Source of the DNA: Syngnathus acus
Taxonomy: Eukaryota > Chordata > Actinopteri > Syngnathiformes > Syngnathidae
Length of the DNA stretch: 64,000 bases
NCBI RefSeq assembly: GCF_901709675.1
Contig: NC_051096.1
Coordinates: 3,873,001-3,937,000 of the forward strand
Direction of reading: 5' to 3'
The notes below the pieces were generated by a model. It ran no database searches. It was not told the DNA's origin and saw only the letters and a list, made by a program, of their open reading frames with translations. Positions within the stretch are counted from its first letter, which is position 1, and each line of letters starts with the position of its first letter. This document shows, piece by piece, positions 23,501 through 35,100 of this stretch. The position numbers were made by a program, and so were the translations under genes.

Positions 23501-26500
23501 TGTACCTAATAACAGGCCACTTTATTAGGGAAATATGGTCAAAGGTCACAGGTGTCCAGCTCTAGTCCTCGGGCCGCGTTCCAATATGTTTTCCACCCTC
23601 GTTAAACACACCTGCGTGAAAACATTTAGCTCATTTTGACGTTCTCGGTAGCTAAAACATTTCACGCAGGTGCACTTAACGAGGGAATCACACGGACACT
23701 CCATTAGGTACACCGCCATTTTCAAGTGTACCTAATAACAGGCCACTTTATTAGGGAAATATGGTCAAAGGTCACAGGTGTCCAGCTCTAGTCCTCGGGC
23801 CGCGTTCCAATATGTTTTCCACCCTCGTTAAACACACCTGCGTGAAAACATTTAGCTCGTTTTGACGTTCTCGGTAGCTAAAACTTTTCACGCAGGTGCA
23901 CTTAACGAGGGAATCACACGGACACTCCATTAGGTACACCGCCATTTTCAAGTGTACCTAATAACAGGCCACTTTATTAGGGAAATATGGTCAAAGGTCA
24001 CAGGTGTCCAGCTCTAGTCCTCGGGCCGCGTTCCAATATGTTTTCCACCCTCGTTAAACACACCTGCGTGAAAACATTTAGCTCATTTTGACGTTCTCGG
24101 TAGCTAAAACTTTTCACGCAGGTGCACTTAACGAGGGAATCACACGGACACTCCATTAGGTACACCGCCATTTTCAAGTGTACCTAATAACAGGCCACTT
24201 TATTAGGGAAATATGGTCAAAGGTCACAGGTGTCCAGCTCTAGTCCTCGGGCCGCGTTCCAATATGTTTTCCACCCTCGTTAAACACACCTGCGTGAAAA
24301 CATTTAGCTCATTTTGACGTTCTCGGTCGCTAAAACTTTTCACGCAGGTGCACTTAACGAGGGAATCACACGGACACTCCATTAGGTACACCGCCATTTT
24401 CAAGTGTACCTAATAACAGGCCACTTTATTAGGGAAATATGGTCAAAGGTCACAGGTGTCCAGCTCTAGTCCTCGGGCCGCGTTCCAATATGTTTTCCAC
24501 CCTCGTTAAACACACCTGCGTGAAAACATTTAGCTCATTTTGACGTTCTCGGTAGCTAAAACTTTTCACGCAGGTGCACTTAACGAGGGAATCACACGGA
24601 CACTCCATTAGGTACACCGCCATTTTCAAGTGTACCTAATAACAGGCCACTTTATTAGGGAAATATGGTCAAAGGTCACAGGTGTCCAGCTCTAGTCCTC
24701 GGGCCGCGTTCCAATATGTTTTCCACCCTCGTTAAACACACCTGCGTGAAAACATTTAGCTCATTTTGACGTTCTCGGTAGCTAAAACTTTTCACGCAGG
24801 TGCACTTAACGAGGGAATCACACGGACACTCCATTAGGTACACCGCCATTTTCAAGTGTACCTAATAACAGGCCACTTTATTAGGGAAATATGGTCAAAG
24901 GTCACAGGTGTCCAGCTCTAGTCCTCGGGCCGCGTTCCAATATGTTTTCCACCCTCGTTAAACACACCTGCGTGAAAACATTTAGCTCATTTTGACGTTC
25001 TCGGTAGCTAAAACTTTTCACGCAGGTGCACTTAACGAGGGAATCACACGGACACTCCATTAGGTACACCGCCATTTTCAAGTGTACCTAATAACAGGCC
25101 ACTTTATTAGGGAAATATGGTCAAAGGTCACAGGTGTCCAGCTCTAGTCCTCGGGCCGCGTTCCAATATGTTTTCCACCCTCGTTAAACACACCTGCGTG
25201 AAAACATTTAGCTCATTTTGACGTTCTCGGTAGCTAAAACTTTTCACGCAGGTGCACTTAACGAGGGAATCACACGGACACTCCATTAGGTACACCGCCA
25301 TTTTCAAGTGTACCTAATAACAGGCCACTTTATTAGGGAAATATGGTCAAAGGTCACAGGTGTCAAGCTCTAGTCCTCGGGCCGCGTTCCAATATGTTTT
25401 CCACCCTCGTTAAACACACCTGCGTGAAAACATTTAGCTCATTTTGACGTTCTCGGTAGCTAAAACTTTTCACGCAGGTGCACTTAACGAGGGAATCACA
25501 CGGACACTCCATTAGGTACACCGCCATTTTCAAGTGTACCTAATAACAGGCCACTTTATTAGGGAAATATGGTCAAAGGTCACAGGTGTCCAGCTCTAGT
25601 CCTCGGGCCGCGTTCCAATATGTTTTCCACCCTCGTTAAACACACCTGCGTGAAAACATTTAGCTCATTTTGACGTTCTCGGTAGCTAAAACTTTTCACG
25701 CAGGTGCACTTAACGAGGGAATCACACGGACACTCCATTAGGTACACCGCCATTTTCAAGTGTACCTAATAACAGGCCACTTTATTAGGGAAATATGGTC
25801 AAAGGTCACAGGTGTCCAGCTCTAGTCCTCGGGCCGCGTTCCAATATGTTTTCCACCCTCGTTAAACACACCTGCGTGAAAACATTTAGCTCATTTTGAC
25901 GTTCTCGGTAGCTAAAACTTTTCACGCAGGTGCACTTAACGAGGGAATCACACGGACACTCCATTAGGTACACCGCCATTTTCAAGTGTACCTAATAACA
26001 GGCCACTTTATTAGGGAAATATGGTCAAAGGTCACAGGTGTCCAGCTCTAGTCCTCGGGCCGCGTTCCAATATGTTTTCCACCCTCGTTAAACACACCTG
26101 CGTGAAAACATTTAGCTCATTTTGACGTTCTCGGTAGCTAAAACATTTCACGCAGGTGCACTTAACGAGGGAATCACACGGACACTCCATTAGGTACACC
26201 GCCATTTTCAAGTGTACCTAATAACAGGCCACTTTATTAGGGAAATATGGTCAAAGGTCACAGGTGTCCAGCTCTAGTCCTCGGGCCGCGTTCCAATATG
26301 TTTTCCACCCTCGTTAAACACACCTGCGTGAAAACATTTAGCTCATTTTGACGTTCTCGGTAGCTAAAACTTTTCACGCAGGTGCACTTAACGAGGGAAT
26401 CACACGGACACTCCATTAGGTACACCGCCATTTTCAAGTGTACCTAATAACAGGCCACTTTATTAGGGAAATATGGTCAAAGGTCACAGGTGTCCAGCTC

Positions 26501-27986
26501 TAGTCCTCGGGCCACGTTCCAATATGTTTTCCACCCTCGTTAAACACACCTGCGTGAAAACATTTAGCTCATTTTGACGTTCTCGGTAGCTAAAACTTTT
26601 CACGCAGGTGCACTTAACGAGGGAATCACACGGACACTCCATTAGGTACACTGCCATTTTCAAGTGTACCTAATAACAGGCCACTTTATTAGGGAAATAT
26701 GGTCAAAGGTCACAGGTGTCCAGCTCTAGTCCTCGGGCCGCGTTCCAATATGTTTTCCACCCTCGTTAAACACACCTGCGTGAAAACATTTAGCTCATTT
26801 TGACGTTCTCGGTAGCTAAAACTTTTCACGCAGGTGCACTTAACGAGGGAATCACACGGACACTCCATTAGGTACACCGCCATTTTCAAGTGTACCTAAT
26901 AACAGGCCACTTTATTAGGGAAATATGGTCAAAGGTCACAGGTGTCAAGCTCTAGTCCTCGGGCCGCGTTCCAATATGTTTTCCACCCTCGTTAAACACA
27001 CCTGCGTGAAAACATTTAGCTCATTTTGACGTTCTCGGTAGCTAAAACTCTTCACGCAGGTGCACTTAACGAGGGAATCACACGGACACTCCATTAGGTA
27101 CACCGCCATTTTCAAGTGTACCTAATAACAGGCCACTTTATTAGGGAACTATGGTCAAAGGTCACAGGTGTCCAGCTCTAGTCCTCGGGCCGCGTTCCAA
27201 TATGTTTTCCACCCTCGTTAAACACACCTGCGTGAAAACATTTAGCTCATTTTGACGTTCTCGGTAGCTAAAACTTTTCACGCAGGTGCACTTAACGAGG
27301 GAATCACACGGACACTCCATTAGGTACACTGCCATTTTCAAGTGTACCTAATAACAGGCCACTTTATTAGGGAAATATGGTCAAAGGTCACAGGTGTCCA
27401 GCTCTAGTCCTCGGGCCGCGTTCCAATATGTTTTCCACCCTCGCTAAACACACCTGCGTGAAAACATTTAGCTCATTTTGACGTTCTCGGTAGCTAAAAC
27501 TTTTCACGCAGGTGCACTTAACGAGGGAATCACACGGACACTCCATTAGGTACACCGCCATTTTCAAGTGTACCTAATAACAGGCCACTTTATTAGGGAA
27601 ATATGGTCAAAGGTCACAGGTGTCAAGCTCTAGTCCTCGGGCCGCGTTCCAATATGTTTTCCACCCTCGTTAAACACACCTGCGTAAAAACATTTAGCTC
27701 ATTTTGACGTTCTCGGTAGCTAAAACTTTTCACGCAGGTGCACTTAACGAGGGAATCACACGGACACTCCATTAGGTACACCGCCATTTTCAAGTGTACC
27801 TAATAACAGGCCACTTTATTAGGGAAATATGGTCAAAGGTCACAGGTGTCCAGCTCTAGTCCTCGGGCCGCGTTCCAATATGTTTTCCACCCTCGTTAAA
27901 CACACCTGCGTGAAAACATTTAGCTCATTTTGACGTTCTCGGTAGCTAAAACTTTTCACGCAGGTGCACTTAACGAGGGAATCACA
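20529..27986. repeat. Tandem array: 33 head-to-tail units of exactly 226 bp
   Basis: Units start with (C/T)GGACACTCCATTAGG at 20529, 20755, 20981, 21207 and so on to 27761. The total is exactly 33 x 226 bp, so there is no net length change in 7.5 kb. Units differ by only 0-3 substitutions. Each unit holds two palindromes: ATTAGGTACAC/GTGTACCTAAT (perfect, 11 bp), and a 27-bp arm pair CCCTCGTTAA...GTGAAAA / TTTTCAC...TTAACGAGGG with 3 mismatches and a loop of about 35 bp. There is no coding potential. The right-hand units (about the last 7) carry most of the private changes, as expected for an array homogenised from the middle. Confidence 0.95.
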
Positions 27987-28188
27987 CGGACACTCTATTA
28001 GGTACACCGCCATTTACAGGTGTACCTACGTCACTTGGACACTAGATGGTGCCACACCTGCCCTCACCCCCACTTTATGATTGGCTGTTGGATCTGTGAC
28101 GTCATTTGGACACTCCATTAGGTACACCGCCATTTTCAAGTGTACCTAAAAGGCCACTTTATTAGGGAAATATCATGGTCAAAGGTCA
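20598..28188 (+). promoter_or_regulatory. 34 copies of a DR1-like nuclear-receptor site in the array
   Basis: Every unit contains TGGTCAAAGGTCA: first copy 20598-20610, second 20824-20836, then every 226 bp, with a last copy in the right flanking unit at 28176-28188. It differs from the DR1 consensus AGGTCAAAGGTCA (HNF4, COUP-TF, RXR heterodimers) at the first base only. Whether any protein binds it is unknown. Confidence 0.45.
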
Positions 28189-28386
28189 CAGGTGTCAAGC
28201 TCTAGTCCTCGGGGCCGCGTTCCAACATGTTTTCCAAGTGACCCTCGTTAAGCGCACCTGCGTGAAAAGATCGGTTCAGTTTGACGTTCTGCAGGAGCCT
28301 AACTTTTGCCACAGGTGCACTTAATGAGGGAATCTTGGAAAACCTGTTGGAATGCGGCCCTCCAGGACTGGAGTGCGACACCCCTG

Positions 28387-28425
28387 CAAAGCCCCCGGAC
28401 CTAGAGTTTGACACCTGTTCCTAAC
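28387..28425. mobile_element. Terminal fragment of a second hAT-like MITE
   Basis: The sequence GCCCCCGGACCTAGAGTTTG followed by ACACCTG matches the end of the elements at 43780-43868 and 46772-46870. It abuts the right end of the fold-back element. Confidence 0.5.
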
Positions 28426-28799
28426 AAATGTTCTGTTGCTTATTCATGTTGTAGAAACAAAAGGTTATAAGCTGACTATAAACTCATCCATTGGTTTTAG
28501 AAATGAAAGCCAAAACTCTCCTGAATGAAGTGTTATGTATGAAAATCAATTTGCTTCACTAAAGAAATATTGATCATTTGATTGATATGAAACATTTCTG
28601 TAATCTAACACCTTACTTTCCTTTGTGAAGTAATCGGACTACTTTTCAACAGTTTATAGAATTTGAATGTCAGAGTAAGGTGTTACCTGCTAACATGTTG
28701 AAGAATAAACAAAGAACGAAGTTCAAGTTGACATTTTTTTGGCTGATTCTAACCTCACCTTTTACAAACAACTTATGCAATGAAGACACAAGACTGCTT
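28426..28799. other. Intergenic; no feature seen
   Basis: AT-rich DNA between the MITE fragment and the 3' end of the PTP4A2 gene. Confidence 0.4.
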
Positions 28800-28805
28800 T
28801 TTATT
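28800..28805 (-). other. ptp4a2: Polyadenylation signal of ptp4a2
   Basis: TTTATT on the plus strand is AATAAA on the minus strand, about 1.04 kb past the stop codon. The presumed 3' UTR (28806-29844) contains A-runs, a run of about 20 G at 29283-29302 and no further coding signal. The true end is not proven. Confidence 0.4.
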
Positions 28806-29844
28806 CAATTTATTTAATTTTCTTTCAAGAACAAATACGAATTGGGGATGTTTTCAAAATGGGAATAAAAAAAAAACCCTGACCATTTCATTCTTACACT
28901 TTTTGCCTTTCAGGTTAGGAGGGGGGGGGGGTCTTCAGGCTGTGTGTGCCTCTTAAGGGGAGTCCTATGGTCATTGCGAAAAACAAATGTACCAATTGTA
29001 GAGGTTGCGCAACTGATGTGGAATGGTGAATGTGCATGTGTGCAGGCTGTCACAGCAGTTCGGTGGGCTTTACTGAGGTGGACAGACTATTGCACTCCAA
29101 GGAAAAAAAAAAAAAAAACTAAAATAAAGACATGGCTCTCAAAAGAATGAAAAATAAAGATTGAGGAAAAAAAAAAAAAAAAAAAATCAGTGTCCCAAAC
29201 GGATCATCATGTGAATAAATATCGCAGACATACTCAAACTCTGTGAAGGTTTAAAATGAAAGTGACTTCAAACAAATTAAAAGGGGGGGGGGGGGGGGGG
29301 GACATGACTGCAATTCTTGGTGCGCCGAGTGAGGAAAAACATCCCAACATGGACAGTCACAAGAGGTTAAAAACGTTTTATAAGATACATTAATCTATTC
29401 CAATCATAAAATAAATTTGCAGGAATAAAAATCAGATTTTATATTGCATCCTTTCATCACCACTGTATGTGTAAAATTTAAAAACAAAAAAAAGTCACAA
29501 AAAGGAAGTATAATATCCCACAATGAAAAGAGGTGGGGGAGGGAAAAAAAAAAAAAAAAAGCAAAATAATATAAAATAAAACAACAGGATGGACTATATT
29601 TGGGCCGTGGTTGAGAGTAGAACCGGTAGGTGGGCCCCGTCTGTGTGCTTTGCTGGTTCGGCTGGTGGACCCCCACCGTTGCAATTCCTTTCATTCGATT
29701 ACTCGCTTGTTCTCTGTTCAATTAAGCATGTTTACAAATCATCACAACAATTACACACAGCGCCCTCTCTCTCTCTCTATTTTCACCCTCCACGCTCCCG
29801 CTCGAGGTGCATAGGCAGGTAGGTGCTGGTGGGCTTGGCTGGCT

Positions 29845-31607
29845 TTACTGCACGCAACAGCTGTGGCCGTTGGGGTCCTTGAAGCGCAGACGCATTTTCG
29901 GTCGGTATTTCTCGAGGTAAAGAAGCTGTTTGGAGTTGAAGGCCCCGCGCCTCTTCCTGAAGGAGACAAGGGTACAAAACAAAACAGTTAGCGGTGTTTA
30001 GAGACCAGATCCCACCTTTTGACATTTCTCCAACAACTTACTGCCTTATGAACTGCACGGCATCCTCATACTTCATCCCGCTCTCGATGAGAGCCAAGGC
30101 CACCAAGACAGGAGCGCTGGGAGGTGGACCAATCGGACGCGGCGCAAGGTGAGGGGAGACACAAGAAGGAGAAGATAAGATTAAATGCCAACAACATGGC
30201 TTTGTTGGTGCATGGCTGTTTCAACCTGAGAAACAGGCCTGGGAAATCAACAGGGGGTGCGAGTGTTCACGTTGCCTTGCTGGGCCAGCGGGTTTACGCT
30301 ACGACGAGGAATAATATCTCGGGGAAAAGAAATAAATAATAGCTTCACGGCTGGGTCAAATCTCAACGCTTGGCGAAGCAAATTTCCCGCAGGGGAGAAT
30401 TCGAGGCCGAATGTGAGAACGGAGAGATGGAAAGCTGCGGGGCGGCGAAAAAAAAATCAGAAAATGGAGGGCGGTGGAGGAGAAAGGTAATCAGTGTCAA
30501 ATAGTTCCAACCGAGGCCCAAAAAGAACAAGCCAAGCTCCCAACCAAAAGTGACAGTTACACAACATCCAGAATGCAAAAAGGCCAAACATCCGATTGGG
30601 TTTACATGTGCCTTTGGGGGGGGTCAGAAGATTTTTTTTCTTTTCGATTTGTACTCACTTGCACACATCATGTGCTTCTTTATTTCCAGGCTCGTTTTGT
30701 CTTTTTTTATTTTTAAACGCGTGTGAAATTCTCTGCCCCGCTGCTAGTGGAAGTGAGTAAGTGTACCACACGCACGCACTTAAGCCAACACAACCTCATG
30801 ACCGCCCATCAAATCACATGCGAATGGTTTGGGGGGGCTTTTAGCCTTGACACTACTCCAGTTTGAGAAGCTAAAAAAAAGCGAGCTTGCTGATGAGACA
30901 CCGAACGAACGCGGGTGCGTGCTCCTTTCGCGTGTTGGTCTTGCCATTTACATCTCGCCTCACTGATGTCGGGCCAAAACAAATACCGCTAAAAATAACT
31001 CCTGCGTGTTGAACGGTGTTGTAGCAACTGGCGAGTATAAACGCCATGACGGCAGTTGCCATATTAAAAGGCATCGCTGCCTGCCTGGAGCGCAAGGCCA
31101 CAAATGTCACCCCCCCTCCCCCTTTTTATGGACTCACCGGCCGAGCCCTGCCACACAATGCACGGCGATGCAGCAGCCGGGTTCCTCTCGAAACTTGGTG
31201 TTGAGCAGCTTGAGCCAGTCGTCCACAATGTGGGTTGGGGGAGGGGCTCCGTCATCAAACGGCCAGTCCTTTACAGACAAAAAAAAAAAATATTTGTTTA
31301 AATATTCTCTAACAAAGTCATTAAGAATCATCTCTTACCAAAACCTGAATCCCTTCCTTCTCCACCGGAGCCTTGTCGTAGGTGGCTTCACACACTCTCA
31401 CCAGTGTGTGCACCGCAAACTTTTTTAGCTCCTGGCAGGGTGTAAAACAAAAATGCCAGACCAGTCGTAAACAAGTGCATTTTATGTGAAGAAAAGCGTC
31501 GGCAGACATACCTCGGTGAACTTGTTAAGGGTGGCATTGGTGGGATTGTGGGTGATGAGGAACCTCATGCACTCGTAGGTTATCTCGACTGCAGCGGGGC
31601 GGTTCAT
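29845..31607 (-). CDS. ptp4a2: Protein tyrosine phosphatase type IVA 2 (PRL-2)
   Basis: Coding exons in transcript order are 31607-31512, 31431-31339, 31268-31138, 30116-30042 and 29956-29845 (507 nt, 168 aa; human 167). The catalytic signature HCVAGLGR (HCx5R) puts the nucleophile at C101 and the arginine at R107. The general-acid loop WPFDD has D69, and the redox partner cysteine is C46. These are the human PRL-2 positions. The C-terminus has the basic [11 protein letters not shown] stretch and ends CCVQ, a farnesylation CAAX box that takes PRLs to plasma and endosomal membranes. [10 protein letters not shown] together with KAPVEKEG identifies PTP4A2 rather than PTP4A1 or PTP4A3. PRLs bind CNNM magnesium transporters and promote growth signalling. 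Residues 37-40 read FAVH where human PRL-2 has YGVT, an unusual set of changes for so conserved a protein. The leader lies upstream to the right. Confidence 0.93.
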
Positions 31608-31875
31608 GTTGGCGAGACGGCTTGAAGGAAATAAACAAATGCAAAACTCTTACCAAACAAACAAAAAAAGAGTCAAGAAAAGGGAGATTTGCGGCTGAGT
31701 AAATAAGAGGAGGGACGACAAGGAGGTGATGAGGGTGATGCACACAGAGGACGAAGGGGGGAGGAAGGGACAAAAACGAGTCCAACGAAACCTCGGGATG
31801 TCAAAATAAAAACAAAATGCCAAACAAAAAAAAAAAAAGGAAAAAGATGGAGAAACTATCCGAGAGTCACTTTAC

Positions 31876-32186
31876 CCCATTCAGGAGAGCTGTTTGTGAT
31901 TGGCTGTTCAAAGAGAAAGCAGAAAGCAAAGAGTTGGCGTATTGGTGGGGGACAGTCAGGGCGAGGACCACGCGTACGTTATCCAGGTGGGCTTTTTTTT
32001 ATTTTCTAAATGATTCCAAAAGTCAACGCTTCCGAGGACAACGGCCAATCAAGGGGGCTTGCGGGCAGCGTAGTCTTTCGGGGCGGGGCAGCCGATTCAC
32101 TTCTCCACGGCGGCGAGGTGCTGTGCCTGGCAAAACTCCCCGCTCACACACGCCATATAGGTACGGCCCAAGTTAACACAGAAAGC
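31876..32186 (-). other. ptp4a2: Putative 5' UTR exon of ptp4a2 carrying most of the uORF
   Basis: A strong acceptor (pyrimidine tract, then CGACAG) precedes 32186 on the minus strand. The exon begins GCTTTCTGTGTTAAC. A possible donor is GGG followed by GTAAAG (exon end 31876). With that donor, an ATG at 31880-31878 would splice in frame onto the main exon and add MGRLAN to the N-terminus. The acceptor is convincing; the donor is a guess. Confidence 0.5.
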
Positions 32187-35100
32187 CTGTCGAGAGAGGA
32201 GAGAGACGAGATTTAGAAATTATTCACGCAAAGGCCACAGAGTTGAAATGTGTGCTCGTGTAAAAATAAATAAATAACATAATAAGAAGCTGCAGCCACC
32301 ATGACGGACTCTGCTTAATTTAAGAGGGGGGGGGGGGTGGTGGGGGGGACTTGCATGACACTGGTTAAGTGGGAACGGGAATTGCAAGCTTGGACTTCAG
32401 CATGGTGTCACAGGCCTGTAGTCACAAGGTGAGGATTACAGGGTGGGCAAAGCTTCAAACGAGAGGAGGCTCCACTCCCACGCTTCTAAGGCTTCCGTGT
32501 CTCTCGCGCTCAACGTTTTACAAAACTGCTGCTCTGATTAGAGGAACAAAATAGTCAAAACCGACATTAGATGCATTATTCGTTTTAAATAAATCTTTAA
32601 TGAAAAACGCCATTGCTAAAGGGCTAACCCCAATTCTCTAGAGGTGGCAGGTACTGATAAATGAATGCCCATAAAACACAAGCTCTCATACAGTAAAAAT
32701 GAAACTGGGACAAAGGTCAGCTGAGCTCAGTGAAAGGTCCCTTGGGCGAACTTCCCTCGGCGCTGACCACATGCTTTACTGTTAAGGGAGGGGCCAACAA
32801 ATTCTGTATGTGTGTGCGCGTGCGTGAGAGAGTGGAAAGCGAGGGGGGGGGGGCACGCAATCAGATTTGTGGAGGGTTTCCCAAATCAGCTGGCCTCAAC
32901 AGTGACTGAAGAGAATCGGATTGTGAGAGAGCCCAACGAGGTCGCGCTAGCCGATAAGGGGCCGCGCTTATCTCGGGCCGGGAGGGGGCAGAAAAAGAAC
33001 GCCCAGGTGACGGTGACACAGGGCAGGGGTTGCCCGCCGCCGCAGGTCACCGCCGAGTCAAAACACGTATTTACGAAAGTTTTCTAGGAATGGGGCCATT
33101 TTGTCTGGATCCAGACCGGGCATGACCAGACTAAGAGCCAATTTGCTGAGTCAATGAGGCCAAACGGCGGCTTTGACAAGTAAGTAGATGAAGAGGGGAG
33201 GGGATGAGTGAGGTTCTCCTTGGAGTCGCTCGGCGTAGATAAAGGCTGCGAGACCTCTGGCCTACATCGTGCCCACACCTGCTACCTGTTGACATTGCCA
33301 CAATTTTGTCTTTCATCCAAGAATGACAACAAAATCATTTCCAGATAAAAGAATTACATTTACTAGGCAAGCTAGTCAAATAACTAAAAAAAAAAAATGC
33401 AAATACAGGTTTGAACCTTTTAAAATATTGTTACTTCTGCATTTCGCCTCTCGAAGATTAGTTTCTTTTTTTTCTTGCTTCGAAAGAGACTTCTACGAAG
33501 TTTGAGGAACAAGTTTTACGCTTGCGAGCGCGCGTGTTTGTCTCATGTAACTAAGGGACGGTTGTGTATTAACTTGCCTCCCCTCCTTACACACACATAC
33601 GCACGTTAACAGACTTCCAAACCAGAATGACTGCACGGAAAGACCAAAGAGTTGGCTTCCAAGTCAGACTGAGAACGTTCTTAAGCTCGCATTGTTGCTC
33701 AAGGGTTGCTTAGCCCCGCTGCGACATGCTTTTTTATTTCTACTGACATTTAGAGACCAACTTGGCCTTCTGACAGCCACATGGGGAGGAGGAGGGGGGG
33801 CTGTTGCTATACCAACAATAATCTCAGCGGCGGTAACAAATGCGTCCGTGGGGAATTTAGGTATCCCCCGTGAAGCGCATGCTGCTTTCGAAACATTCAC
33901 ATGAGCCAAACTTTATCGCCGACGGCACAAGTTTTCACGGCGGCAGCGGCGGCTCACAGCAGCTTGTTACTCTTCCACATTAATCTGGGAATTTTTAAAA
34001 GCTCATGAAAAGGACGACTGTGCGAGCGTCGCTATCAAAGGCGTCATCTGGAGGTCGTGCGGAGAGGAGTCACACATTTGAGCGCGTTAAATAAGCTCCT
34101 CGAGGATATGAAGAGGAATAGCGTGGAGGCAAACATCGCCACGGCAACGGGGAAAATACGGCTTTGTTCTGGTGGAACGACCCCGTCGCTTCTCAGCAAG
34201 GGTCGTTCCGAATCGCCGACGCTGCCTGGAAAAGTAAAGGCCACCGGCGACACGCCGCGCTCATCGCACTGGAAAAACGGTCGGGCCGAAAATGGCGTTT
34301 GAGAAGATTGCAGCGCCTTTCCCTACCTGTCGCTTCAGTGTCAGCAGGTGGCTGTGCAGCAGCAGCATCGAGAGTCGCCGCCAGTATGTCAGACAGCGCC
34401 AGCGCCACTCGGTCAGTCCATCGCGGCGCTGTGGCAACGACGGTAAACGAACGTTGCGCCAACGAGGGCATGATTCATTAACCAACGTGGCGCCGATGCA
34501 ACGCACGGGGTGGCTATGGCTACCATTAATTCTCTACGGCCTTTTGCTTACCGGAAAGAACAAAAAGGTGGATTTAAAATCTTTGCATTCCAGCACGGCA
34601 TCAAAGCGAATTTGGGTCAAATATTTTTTACTGTACTCTTAGTTGAATTACATAATGTCCATTGCGTAAGTCGCAAACACATCCGCAGTTAGTTACTGTC
34701 TAACCAAGCATTCTGTGACAGTCACTTAGTTACAGGATGTGATTAATGATATGCTCGTACCTTTCGGATGGTTAAACTGTTATTGCCTAAGGTGAGAACA
34801 TCGGCTTAAAGGTCTCAGAACAACAGTAGCGGTTGATTTGCATACTTTAAACTGAGCCGAGACTACACCATCCCTTTTTGTGGATTTATTTTCTTCTCCA
34901 TCCTCAATGCTCATATCATAAGCTACACATCAGAAATGATTACTGACCAGGGGGACTCCGTTGGAAGGTCATACACTGAAAACCGAGAGGCATGGGAATG
35001 AGCTGGGCCTTTAGTGTCACAGCTGCTCGAGTCAACTTCCTCTCCAAGTACATTTCCTCCTTTCACCTCAGCCCGCAACATGGCTATATGCCACGTTCTT

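Larger units (their letters stand above)
20255..28386. mobile_element. hAT-like fold-back MITE with an internally expanded tandem array
   Basis: The left end (20255-20306, starting CAGGGGTGTGGAACTCC) and the right end (28334-28386, ending CGACACCCCTG) are inverted repeats of about 52 bp with a few mismatches and one gap. Both are followed inward by the CCCTCGTTAA...CACCTGCGTGAAAA arm. The flanking 8-mers (CTAGCTTC and CAAAGCCC) do not match, so no target duplication is proven. Assignment to hAT rests on the CAGGGGTGT terminus only. Everything between the ends is the 226-bp array plus one longer flanking unit on each side. The flanking units (20407-20528 and 27987-28106) hold about 120 bp that the array units lack. 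Confidence 0.6.

Noticed and set aside
20529-27986. CRISPR-like array
   Set aside because: The period is 226 bp with no unique spacers, in an animal genome. It is a satellite-type tandem repeat.
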